A stretch of 16,578 bases of DNA from Planctomycetota bacterium (GCA_026417845.1 JAOACM010000033.1:1-16578); one strand, 5' to 3'. Counted from the stretch's first letter, positions 7,529 through 15,098 are shown. Made by a program: numbers and translations. Notes: generated by a model not told the origin, from the sequence alone.

Positions 7529-7553
7529 GGGATAGGCCTTTGTGTAATGCCGA

Positions 7554-7672
7554 ATGATTGTTTAACGGGTTCAGGCAGGAGCTGCTATGTAGCAGCGTGC
7601 TGGAGCGGGACGACGATAGCGCTGCCACATATACTTCGCGCCCCTGTGCTCAACATAACGGCAAACAATTAC
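7554..7672 (-). mobile_element. Palindromic MITE-like element, copy D (diverged, reverse orientation)
   Basis: The right end on the minus strand is GTAATTGTTTGCCGT, identical to copy B for 15 bases. The left end ATGATTGTTTAAC aligns to GTAATTGTTTGCC with four differences. The flanks AATGCCGA (7546-7553) and GATACCGA (7673-7680) match at 6/8, both differences being transitions, which fits a decayed 8-bp duplication. A perfect hairpin GCTGCTA/TAGCAGC with a 2-nt loop lies at 7581-7596, 27 bp from the end, the same offset as in copy C. The interior aligns to copy B around TATNTG...AGCG and CCGCTC. Confidence 0.75.
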
Positions 7673-7676
7673 GATA

Positions 7677-7859
7677 CCGATTCAGGTCCCGCGCGGGTCC
7701 CGCCCGGGATCGCCGAATCGGCACGGGGATTGCGATGCCTTCTGTTGTGGGACATGTGGCACGGACGGGCGGGCGTCGCTTTTTGCTCCAAAAGCGACAG
7801 GCGCAACCGTAGCATCCATCGCCGACCGTCCTGCGCGCGACCGGGGTGTAGCGTCGCGC
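7677..7859. other. Cluster of three hairpins
   Basis: CCGATTC (7677-7683) pairs with GAATCGG (7715-7721), and inside it GTCCCG pairs with CGGGAT. GTCGCTTTT (7775-7783) pairs with AAAAGCGAC (7790-7798), 9 bp with a 6-nt loop. GCGCGAC (7835-7841) pairs with GTCGCGC (7853-7859). None has a terminal T-run. They may belong to an unknown structured RNA or to old inserted repeats. Confidence 0.4.
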
Positions 7860-7914
7860 AACAGACGATCACCGGGCGGAACTGTCCGGAACGCCGCTAT
7901 TTTCGATGCGGCAC

Positions 7915-8041
7915 GGCTTTGTTACATAAAGGTCGTAGGGCTTTGATGCGCAATAGGTTGCGACATGCCGACCTGGCGTTGGTGCTTGCGCGCAACCTAT
8001 TGTTCTGCAAGGGCTTACGGGTTTAATTGTGCAACAAAGCC
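7915..8041. mobile_element. IS903/IS5-like MITE with 9-bp target duplication
   Basis: The ends are GGCTTTGTTACATAAA and, reversed, GGCTTTGTTGCACAA. Similarity between the arms continues inward for about 50 bp, including GCAATAGGTTGCG (from 7950) against CGCAACCTATTG (from 7991). Flanks ATGCGGCAC (7906-7914) and ATGTGGCAC (8042-8050) match at 8/9. GGCTTTGTT termini and 9-bp duplications are the known signature of the IS903 group of the IS5 family. At 127 bp it encodes no transposase, so it is a non-autonomous derivative. It lies 77 bp before the STAS start codon and may separate that gene from its original promoter. Confidence 0.85.
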
Positions 8042-8118
8042 ATGTGGCACTGTCATCTGAAGCTGTGGCCTGAAGAAACCGCATCGAGCGATTTGCGATC
8101 GGCGGGAAGAGGATAAAA

Positions 8119-8529
8119 ATGAATTCAGAACCTCCCGGATCCCGGACAGAAGGAACATCCGAGCCGCGTCCGCGTCCTTCCTCGACTCTCCTGAGGGACG
8201 TGCACACGTGCCTTTCCCGCGACGGCAGGCTCAAGGTCGTTGGCGCGCTCGACAGAACCGCATGGGCTGCCTTCGAGAAAGCCTGTGAAGAACTGGTCGC
8301 ACGGACCGAATGGACGGGTGTAGAGCTCGATTTTTCGGAGTGCACGTATCTGAGCAGTCTCTTTATCGGGATGCTTGTCGGGACGTATATGAAAATAGAA
8401 AAGCAGGGCAGGACCATCGCGTTGAAGGTTTCGCCGGAGGTGGCCAGGTTCCTCGATATGGCGCATCTGAACGAAGTGATGAGGTATGAGGTCGCGGAAC
8501 GGCGCCGGCAGGGGAATCCGACGGCGTAG
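8119..8529 (+). CDS. STAS-domain protein, anti-sigma factor antagonist-like
   Basis: 136 residues, SpoIIAA/RsbV-like. After a Pro/Ser/Arg-rich N-terminal tail (1-25) the STAS fold runs to the end, with GRLKVVGALDRTAW (36-49) as the first strand-helix and VELDFSECTYLSSLFIGMLV as the core (68-87). The core aligns with the family motif FIDSSGLGVL, so S80 occupies the usual phospho-serine position, while the preceding Asp is Ser (S79). Such proteins bind and release a switch-kinase anti-sigma factor; here no RsbW-type kinase is adjacent, so the partner is unknown. ATG is preceded by GGAAGAGGA at good spacing. The histidine kinase lies 280 bp downstream on the same strand, suggesting a shared pathway. 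Confidence 0.88.
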   Translation: MNSEPPGSRTEGTSEPRPRPSSTLLRDVHTCLSRDGRLKVVGALDRTAWAAFEKACEELVARTEWTGVELDFSECTYLSSLFIGMLVGTYMKIEKQGRTIALKVSPEVARFLDMAHLNEVMRYEVAERRRQGNPTA

Positions 8530-8687
8530 TCTGCCTGCCGGGGGCCGTTTGATCGGTTGGGCGCCGCCATTCCAGCAGCACCCGCCTGTTGCGGGGCCGG
8601 TTGCGCACCGCAGGCAGACGGCCGGCGCTGTCCGGCCCGAGGCGCCCTGAAGCCGGCACTGTCGCCGGGCAATCGGCCGGCAGGCAG
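8529..8687 (+). promoter_or_regulatory. Mutually exclusive stem segments in the STAS-kinase spacer
   Basis: GTCTGCCTG (8529-8537) can pair with CAGGCAGAC (8611-8619, 9 bp), while the overlapping CTGCCTGCCGG (8531-8541) can pair with CCGGCAGGCAG (8677-8687, 11 bp). A separate stem GGCCGG/CCGGCC lies at 8620-8637. The first two pairings exclude each other. It may act as a leader switch for the kinase or may be an old inserted repeat. Confidence 0.35.
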
Positions 8688-8809
8688 CAGGCGGACGGAG
8701 ATCGTAGAGATTGCGGCGGCGAGGTGGCGAGGCGGCGACCGCCGGTACCGGACGGCCGGTGTCGGGCACGCATGTCCGGAATTGCCGCAGATCGGTACGG
8801 GCACTCTCA

Positions 8810-9835
8810 ATGGACGATGCCGACAGACTCAAACGGCTGATCCTCTGCTGGGAAAAGCTGGCCGGCCTGCGCGGCCGGGAGACCGGCCCGCCCCCGGCAA
8901 CGATCGAAGAGGCGATCGGGCGGATCGAGGCGTTGGTGGAGCATCTGGCGTCCGCCATTCCGGCCGCGCCGGGACTCGCTTTCGACTCGCGGACCCGGCC
9001 GGAACATCCCCCTGCTGCCGGACCGGTCCCGGCCCGGGGCGCCCTTCCGGCGGACGATCTGCTGCGTATCGAGGAAATCAAGAACAGGTTCCTCGCGGGC
9101 ATATCACACGAGCTGCGGACGCCGCTGGCTTCGATAAAAGGCTTCGCCGAGGCGCTGCTCGTCGAGCCGGATATGCCGGTCGAGCAGCGGCAGAGGTTTC
9201 TGCGGATAATGAGCGGCGAGGCGGCGCGCCTGGCCACGCTCATCGAGGATATGCTCCAGGCCACCATCCGCGCCCGCGCCGTAGCGGAGGATGATGCATC
9301 CGAGGAGCACGACGCTGCCGCTCTCCTGGAAACCGCCGTCGAAAACATCCGCGCGGCTAGGGGAGGAAGCGTCCCGGAGATCAGGATACTCGCCGCGCCG
9401 GGACTGCCGCCCGTTCGCGCATGGCGCGCCGGCGTACTCGAAATACTCCGACACCTTCTCGATAACGCATGCAAGTTCGCAGCGGGCAAACCGGTCAGGA
9501 TAACCGCGGAACCCTGGGGGGCGGCATCCGGCTGGTTAAGCGGCGATTCCGCGGCCGGCGGCGACCTCGCAACCGGCGCGGCGGGCAGTCCGAGTCCGGC
9601 CTGGATAAAAATCGGCGTCCACGACGAAGGCCCGGGGATACCGCCGGAGTTCCGGGATCGGCTGTTCGAAAAATTCGAGCGCTTTGGCGACGAAGCGCAT
9701 ACGAAGCCCGGCGTCGGACTCGGACTTGCTGCCGCCAAAGCTCTTGTGGAAAACGAGGGCGGCAGGATATGGGTCGAGAGCCAGCCTGGCCGAGGCGCGT
9801 CGTTCTTCTTCACTCTCCCGTCTGGCCGATCCTGA
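8810..9835 (+). CDS. Soluble sensor histidine kinase (HisKA/HATPase)
   Basis: 341 residues. The H-box FLAGISHELRTPLASIKGF has the phospho-histidine at H100. The HATPase domain has the N-box LLDNACKF (N219), G1 DEGPG (272-276), F-box LFEKFERF and G2 GVGLGLA (301-307), ending GRGASFFFTLP. The first 80 residues have no membrane helix and no recognisable sensor domain; the tail of that segment is Pro/Ala-rich. A Gly/Ala/Ser-rich insertion (237-264) sits between the N and G1 boxes. It probably phosphorylates the regulator encoded at 5757. ATG at 8810 has only a weak ribosome site; the frame opens further upstream (TTG at 8711) but that part is Arg/Gly-rich and unlike protein. A palindromic element begins 4 bp after the stop. 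Confidence 0.93.
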   Translation: MDDADRLKRLILCWEKLAGLRGRETGPPPATIEEAIGRIEALVEHLASAIPAAPGLAFDSRTRPEHPPAAGPVPARGALPADDLLRIEEIKNRFLAGISHELRTPLASIKGFAEALLVEPDMPVEQRQRFLRIMSGEAARLATLIEDMLQATIRARAVAEDDASEEHDAAALLETAVENIRAARGGSVPEIRILAAPGLPPVRAWRAGVLEILRHLLDNACKFAAGKPVRITAEPWGAASGWLSGDSAAGGDLATGAAGSPSPAWIKIGVHDEGPGIPPEFRDRLFEKFERFGDEAHTKPGVGLGLAAAKALVENEGGRIWVESQPGRGASFFFTLPSGRS

Positions 9836-9839
9836 CCGG

Positions 9840-9970
9840 GTAATTGTTTGCCGTGCCCATATATTGGGGGAGCAGCGACGGAGCGGTCTTATCTGCAGAA
9901 GCGCCGTCGCTACACCGCTCGGGCGACCGCTGCAAATGGCAGCCGCGACCTTAACGCGACAAACAATTAC
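9840..9970 (+). mobile_element. Palindromic MITE-like element, copy B (131 bp)
   Basis: Left end GTAATTGTTTGCCGTG and reversed right end GTAATTGTTTGTCGCG form 16-bp terminal inverted repeats with two mismatches. The element has exactly the same length as copy A. An internal 8-bp stem AGCGACGG (9874-9881) pairs with CCGTCGCT (9904-9911), and a second stem GCTGC/GCAGC lies at 9929-9943, 27 bp from the right end. The flanks (9832-9839 and 9971-9978) show no convincing duplication. It starts 4 bp after the kinase stop and would form its 3' UTR. Confidence 0.92.
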
Positions 9971-10056
9971 GACACCACAGGCGCCCGACAAGGAAGCTGG
10001 GTGCTACCATCTGTGCCGCCGCAGGGGGTACGCCAATAAGGCCGCGCGCCCAGATA

Positions 10057-13000
10057 TTACCTGCCCTTGTCCTCCGAAAGCGCCCGGTAATATCTCTCGA
10101 TCAGCGGGCGGTACTGCGCGGGGGCATTTTCGTCCGGCGGTTCGCTTATCTCGCGCGCCTTTATCTCGCGCTCCAGTCTCGCGATTATCCCGTCGCCGAC
10201 GATCTGGATATGCCTGGCAGCCTCGCTGAACGCTCCCGACGCCGCTTGGGGGCCTCTTGGCAGGAGCGCCGAGGCCCGGCGCGCTTTCTCCAGAGCCGCG
10301 ACAGCCTCCTTCCGTTCCTCCGACCCAGGCAGCATCCTTTCGATGCCCGCCAGCAGGCTTTCCAGTTCGCGCGCCAGCATTTCCGCCCTGGCGGAGGCAT
10401 CGCCCGCGACGCCCCTGGCGGCTTCCCCGCGCCGTTCCTCGCGCGCCTCCGTCCCGCGCTGCTCCCCGCCCTTTTCCCCGGCGATCTCTTTGCGCCCCTT
10501 TTCGCCCGCCTCTTCCCGTATTCCCTCCCGCTTCCCCTCGCCGCCCCGCTCCGGCTTCCCGGCCTCCGGTCGCCCGGTTTCCGCCGGCCTGGCCTCCTTG
10601 CGTCCGGTCTCCTCTCCGCGCGCGGAGGTCTCGGCGCCCGCGCTCTCCTTTCCGTGCTGCGCGGCCTCGGAGGCCAGGCGCCTGGCTTCCTCCCCGGCCT
10701 CGCGCGCTTTTTCAGCCAGCGCCTTCAGCCTTTCAGTCTCGCCGCCCTTCAGTCCCGCCGCGAATGCACGGATTTCCTTCTCGACCGCGGCTGCTGCCGC
10801 CGCGATCTCCCCGGCCTTTCCGGCCATGTCGGCCGCTTTCTGGCCGCTCTCCCGCTGCCCGGCCGCGGCAGCGGATATCCGCGAGGCCAGCTCCGCCGCC
10901 TTTTCCGGCAGGCCGTCCCTGACGATCCGGTCCACGATGTCCTTCGCCTGCTTCCCATGCTCATCCCCGGCCGCCTCAGCCACGCGGGCCATGTCCCTCG
11001 CGGAGCCTTCCAGTCGCCTTGCCGCCGCCGCCGCCTTTTCCTGGGCGTCCTTTGCGGCGGCGATCCCGGCGGCGGGACCTGCCTCGTCCTGTCCCGCGGC
11101 TCTGAGCGCCCCGGCTGCTTTCTCTCCGTTTTCCCGCGTCTCCCTGGCCCTCGCGGCCGCCTCGGCGGCCTTCCGGGCCAGCATCTCGTCAAGCGCGTCG
11201 CGTATCTCCGCGGCGGCCCTGCGCGTCTCGCGCGTCGCCTTCTCGGCGGCCTCGACCGCCTTCCGGCTCCCTCCGCCCTCCGCCTCCGATTCGCGATTCG
11301 ACTCCAGCATCAGCGATGCGGCCTTCTCCAGGCGCTCGGCCACGCCTCCGGCGCGACCGGCGTTGCGCAGCGGGACGGAGTCGCGGGCGAGCGAGGCGAG
11401 CGCCGAGGCGTCCGCGGCATTCTTCTCCTGCTTCTGTCTGGCGCTGAGGGCCGGTCCCGACCTCAGTTCGTTTTCAGCCTTAGCCTGGCGTTCGGCCAGT
11501 TTCGATGCTTCTTCCGCGAGCCTGGCCACTTCGGCGGCATCCGCAGCCTCGTGCCTGGACAATGCTTCGCCGAGCCGCCGCTCGATCCCGGCCAGGCCGT
11601 CCGCGGCATCGCGCTGGGACCTGGCCGCCTCGGTGGATTTCCCCGACTTAAGCGCGGCCGCGGCCTTTTCCATGGCGCGCGATGCCTCGCCCTCAGGCGC
11701 GGTCATCTCGGCGGCGGCCCCCAGGTCCGGGGCGGCCGGCGAGCGGCGGTCGAGAGCCTGGGAGGCCAGGCGTTCGAGCCGCCCGCGAAGCGAAGCGAGG
11801 TCTTCCGCCATCTCCTCCTGCCGCCGCGCCGCCTCCAGGCGCGCCTTCTCCGCCTCAGGCGCATCCTGCGGCTTTCCGGCGGCGCTCCCGGAGGCGGCCT
11901 GCGCGCCGGCCGGTGCTGCCTGGCGCGCGGCCAGTTCCCTCTGCTCATCGGCGAGACGGGCAGCGTCCTGGATCGCGTCGCGCATCGCCCGCTCGAATCG
12001 CCTGTCCATGCTCCGCTCCAGCTGACGGTCGGACTCGAGCCGCATCCTCATCGCTTCATTTGCGGCGTCCTGGGCTTTCTCCGGATCGCCTTCAGCCAGT
12101 CTCCTCGCGGCCTCCTCGAACTTCGCCCGGCTTTCCTCGGCCTTGCGCGCGGCCTCGCCGGGCACGCCGGCGTCCCTCCGCTGCATACGATCGCGTCTCT
12201 CCGCGCGCTCGGCAGCCTCCTCTGCCTGTTTCCTCACGTTCTCCTCCGCCTTCCTCCTCAGCCTCCGCTGTTCCCTCTGCTCCTCGGGCGGCGGGGTTCC
12301 TGAGTGGGCCTGCGCCCTGCGGCGGATCAGTTCCTGCAGGTCGCGCTCGATCTCCTTCTGACGCTCCAGCATCGGCGGGAGCTGGGCAAGTTCCTCCTGT
12401 ATCTGTTTCCGCTGTTCTTCCTCCTCTCCCGCTTCCTGTTCCCTCCGCCGGCGATTCTTGGATTGCCTGTTCATCGCCTGCCTCATGCGCGGATCGCCAT
12501 CCTGGTCAGACAGCAGCAACCTTCTGGTTTCGGAGAGCCTGCGCAGCGCCTCGGTCTCCGGCGGGACGGCGTCGCCGGCCGATCCCGCGGTCAGGAACTT
12601 CTCCGCGTCCTTCATCCTTTCGGAGGCGCGTTCGAGATGCTCCAACTCTCTGGCGCCGAGGCCGGTGTCCTTCCGGTTTCCCCCGTCGCCGCCCCCCTCT
12701 CCATGGTGCCCCCCGGCCGGCGGTTTTCCGTCTTCGGGCGGCATGGCCGCCAGCTGCTCCCGCACCTCGTGCACGATAGCCTCAACCTTCTCGCGGATTC
12801 CAGCCTGCGTGTCCGCGAGGCGGGCGCACGCCTTGCGGCGCGGGTCCGTCGCGGCGGAGCCGGTTCCGGAGGCCGTTTCCCGCGGTCCGGCCGCCGATCC
12901 GGTCTTCGTGTCCTTCCCGGCCGTTCCGCCCGCGCCCGCTGCGCGTCCGCCTCCGGCGTCCGGTGCCTGGCTGCCCGGCGTCTGGGCTCCAGGAGCGGAG

Positions 13001-14703
13001 ATCGCGCCGCCGGTCCCGGCCGTCGCCACCGCCGTCTGCCCACGCGCCTCGGCGAAGGTCTCCCGCAGCAGCCGCTTCTGCGCCTCGATCAGCCTGTCGA
13101 GCTGCCTGACCGCCTCCGGCGCAGCCTGCTCCCGGTCCCGTTCCTTCGGCTCCTTCGGCCGAAGGTACTCGTCCTCGTCGTAAAGCGTAAGGAACTGGAT
13201 GCCGCTCCGCGCCTCCTTAGGCCCACCCCGCGCATCGTTATCAAGCGCGTAGGCGTAATAGGCCACCACCTCGCCACCCTTGAAGCCCTGGGCGGCGAGG
13301 TTCCATTTCAGGCGCGGGTAGTCCTTCGCGGGAGGTTTATCGAAGCGTTTCAGCACGGTTCTGGCCGTCTCCAGGCCGAGGCTGTGGCATATGCCTATCT
13401 CGCGCAGCCCGAAGTCGTCGGAGGCTTCGACCTCTATCTCAACGTCCTGGTTGCGGTGCGCCGACACGTCCGGATCCGGCTTCCTGACCCTGACGGAGGG
13501 CGGCCTGTCCGGCAGCGCCACGATCCGGAAACGCGGCGGCGGATCGTTGCGCCTCCCCTTCGCGTCGGATATTCCGATCGAATAGAAGTCGTCGCGCTCG
13601 ACGACGAACGAGGCGGTCAGGGCGCGGGCGGCCACGTTCGCGGCGACCGTCCGCTCGCCCTTCGCGTCGGAGGCGAAACGTATGGCCGCGGAGGACGGCT
13701 GCAGGTTGACGCGCGCCCGGACCGTCGCCCTGGTGCCGACGAGCGCCCTTATGTCGCCCTGCCCCGGCGGCAGCACCTCGGCCCCGCGCCCGGTGTATTC
13801 GGGATACTCCAGCGTGATCTCCAGTTCCTCCAGCTTCGGTTCGAGGTAGACCTCCAGCCTGAATACATCGCTCTCGGCATCGCCGGCGCATACCTGGTAA
13901 GCGATGTCCTCCATCAGCCGCGGGAACTCGAAGGCGAACCGCCCATCCCCCTCCGGTTCCATCCTCGCCGTCCGCCACTCGCCGTCTCCGACTCGGAATC
14001 TGATGCGTGCTGCGGACGGGACGAGCCCGGACAGCTCCGCGACCACCTTGCGGCTGCATTCCATCGGGACCTGGGCGTTGCCGGGTTCTACTTTTTCGAT
14101 CACGGTCAGCGTCGGAGGCGGGATATCGGCCCCTGGGCGGAGGAACCGCTTCCACGTGGCGGCGGCCAGCCTTGGCGAGGAAGCACAATAGACCGCCAGG
14201 ACGGCAAGGGGGAGGGATGCGCCGAGCGCGGCGCGAGCCACCCGGCGCCACGGGACCGCCTTCTTAAGGTCCAGCCCCGCCCCGCGATCCAGCGTCTGGC
14301 CTACCAATGCCTCGACCAGCGCCGGGCTGGATGTCCTTGCGGCCAGCTCCGGATCGCTCCCGTACTCGACCGCCGTGGACAGATTGTTCTCAAAGTCCGG
14401 GAACTTCGCCTCGACATCTCTGGCCGCCCGCCGCGGTCCCCCGGAGGCCCTGATGGGCGCGAATATCGCGGCGAACGCGGCGGCCGAAACCGCCGCCAGC
14501 GTGGCCGCTAGCGAAAAGGCGCGCCAGGCGGGGGAAAGCTTCATCCATATATCGGCGGCGCTGTAGAGCAGGAACCCGGCGATGAATACGCCGGCCATGA
14601 TGAGTATGCCGGCGGCAATGATGCGTGCGCGCCTGGCGCGCTCCACCTCCGATACGCGCCGGGCCAGCTCCCCATACCCCTTCGGCCCGTTCCCGCCGCT
14701 CAC
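10057..14703 (-). CDS. DUF4175-like membrane protein with giant coiled-coil region
   Basis: 1548 residues from GTG 14703, which is preceded by a perfect GGAGGT at 8 nt. Three membrane helices lie at about 28-48, 62-83 and 155-175. A beta-rich region follows (about 195-525) with repeated domains resembling those of DUF4175-type proteins (LEITLEYPEYTGRG, VGTRATVRARV, DRPPSVRVRKPDPD, ASDDFGLREIGI). From about 530 to 1500 the protein is Ala/Glu/Arg/Lys-rich helix, almost certainly long coiled coil. A low-complexity Lys/Glu/Gly/Arg stretch near 1370-1420 precedes a compact C-terminus (APAQYRPLIERYYRALSEDKGR). The biochemical role is unknown; such proteins are often found near MoxR/DUF58-type operons, but none is visible here. 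The frame is intact. It probably forms a membrane-anchored, filament-like or scaffolding structure. Confidence 0.88.
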   Translation of the reverse strand: MSGGNGPKGYGELARRVSEVERARRARIIAAGILIMAGVFIAGFLLYSAADIWMKLSPAWRAFSLAATLAAVSAAAFAAIFAPIRASGGPRRAARDVEAKFPDFENNLSTAVEYGSDPELAARTSSPALVEALVGQTLDRGAGLDLKKAVPWRRVARAALGASLPLAVLAVYCASSPRLAAATWKRFLRPGADIPPPTLTVIEKVEPGNAQVPMECSRKVVAELSGLVPSAARIRFRVGDGEWRTARMEPEGDGRFAFEFPRLMEDIAYQVCAGDAESDVFRLEVYLEPKLEELEITLEYPEYTGRGAEVLPPGQGDIRALVGTRATVRARVNLQPSSAAIRFASDAKGERTVAANVAARALTASFVVERDDFYSIGISDAKGRRNDPPPRFRIVALPDRPPSVRVRKPDPDVSAHRNQDVEIEVEASDDFGLREIGICHSLGLETARTVLKRFDKPPAKDYPRLKWNLAAQGFKGGEVVAYYAYALDNDARGGPKEARSGIQFLTLYDEDEYLRPKEPKERDREQAAPEAVRQLDRLIEAQKRLLRETFAEARGQTAVATAGTGGAISAPGAQTPGSQAPDAGGGRAAGAGGTAGKDTKTGSAAGPRETASGTGSAATDPRRKACARLADTQAGIREKVEAIVHEVREQLAAMPPEDGKPPAGGHHGEGGGDGGNRKDTGLGARELEHLERASERMKDAEKFLTAGSAGDAVPPETEALRRLSETRRLLLSDQDGDPRMRQAMNRQSKNRRRREQEAGEEEEQRKQIQEELAQLPPMLERQKEIERDLQELIRRRAQAHSGTPPPEEQREQRRLRRKAEENVRKQAEEAAERAERRDRMQRRDAGVPGEAARKAEESRAKFEEAARRLAEGDPEKAQDAANEAMRMRLESDRQLERSMDRRFERAMRDAIQDAARLADEQRELAARQAAPAGAQAASGSAAGKPQDAPEAEKARLEAARRQEEMAEDLASLRGRLERLASQALDRRSPAAPDLGAAAEMTAPEGEASRAMEKAAAALKSGKSTEAARSQRDAADGLAGIERRLGEALSRHEAADAAEVARLAEEASKLAERQAKAENELRSGPALSARQKQEKNAADASALASLARDSVPLRNAGRAGGVAERLEKAASLMLESNRESEAEGGGSRKAVEAAEKATRETRRAAAEIRDALDEMLARKAAEAAARARETRENGEKAAGALRAAGQDEAGPAAGIAAAKDAQEKAAAAARRLEGSARDMARVAEAAGDEHGKQAKDIVDRIVRDGLPEKAAELASRISAAAAGQRESGQKAADMAGKAGEIAAAAAAVEKEIRAFAAGLKGGETERLKALAEKAREAGEEARRLASEAAQHGKESAGAETSARGEETGRKEARPAETGRPEAGKPERGGEGKREGIREEAGEKGRKEIAGEKGGEQRGTEAREERRGEAARGVAGDASARAEMLARELESLLAGIERMLPGSEERKEAVAALEKARRASALLPRGPQAASGAFSEAARHIQIVGDGIIARLEREIKAREISEPPDENAPAQYRPLIERYYRALSEDKGR

Positions 14704-15098
14704 GATGCGAGACCTCCGTTTCCGCCGCCAGCGCTACCGATATGGGGGCAATCTCCAGAGCAGCCTCCGGGATGCGCGCGCCTTCCGCACGCGCGCCGCC
14801 CGGCTCCCTCGGACGCCCCGCGGACGTCCCCCAGGCTCCCCAGTTATTATAGACGCTCCAGCGGCCCGGCGGCATCGCGATAAACCATCGGAATCGCTCC
14901 CCCGCCGGGCGGTCGCCGGAAACCGCGGCGCTGACCCGGCGCATATTCTACCCGTGCCGGCATGCCGTCGCCACCGGGAGGCCGGCGAAAGGCCCGCGGC
15001 GCGCCGCCGGTCGCAACCGTCTGGCCCTCGCCTCCTGACCCGGGAATCCACGCATTTGCGGCCATGCACCCGTCCACGGCGCGGCGGGACCGTACACG
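14704..15098. other. Intergenic region upstream of the DUF4175-like gene
   Basis: No gene is supported. It holds the promoter at 14846-14875, a roughly 140-nt GC-rich leader, and a 10-bp palindrome CGGCATGCCG (14958-14967). A 76-codon minus-strand frame (14847-15077) is Pro/Gly/Arg-rich and resembles no protein. Confidence 0.55.
14846..14875 (-). promoter_or_regulatory. Probable promoter for the DUF4175-like gene
   Basis: On the minus strand a consensus TATAAT (14846-14851) lies 18 bp after ATGCCG (14870-14875, a weak -35). It stands about 140 bp before the GTG start and after the terminator of the neighbouring gene, which is where a promoter would be expected. Confidence 0.5.

Larger units (their letters stand above)
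7401..8118. other. 718-bp non-coding stretch between regulator and STAS genes
   Basis: No protein gene is supported. In order it holds an SRP-RNA-like candidate (7433-7528), palindromic element D (7554-7672), a run of three hairpins (7677-7859), and a second type of miniature inverted-repeat element with a 9-bp target duplication (7915-8041). The ribosome-binding region of the STAS gene lies at the end. Open frames across it lack sensible protein character and break at the repeats. Confidence 0.6.

Noticed and set aside
7946..8026. Short plus-strand frame inside the IS903-like element (MRNRLRHADLALVL...) as a transposase remnant
   Set aside because: Only 26 codons, lying over the inverted-repeat arms; similarity to a transposase end could not be established.
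8045..8060. TGGCAC as a sigma-54 -24 element upstream of the STAS gene
   Set aside because: No GC at the required -12 spacing; the hexamer is also part of the MITE target duplication.
8125..9813. Minus-strand 562-codon frame opposite the STAS and kinase genes
   Set aside because: It is antisense to two genes with complete catalytic motifs and crosses their spacer with Ser/Arg/Ala-rich shadow sequence.
10210..14511. Long plus-strand open frames (10210-12303, 10343-12025, 11682-12779, 12304-14511)
   Set aside because: Antisense to the intact DUF4175-like gene. Composition is Pro/Arg/Ala/Ser-rich with no motifs.
14847..15077. 76-codon minus-strand frame upstream of the DUF4175-like gene
   Set aside because: Low-complexity Pro/Gly/Arg sequence with no domain; its end overlaps the probable -10 box.
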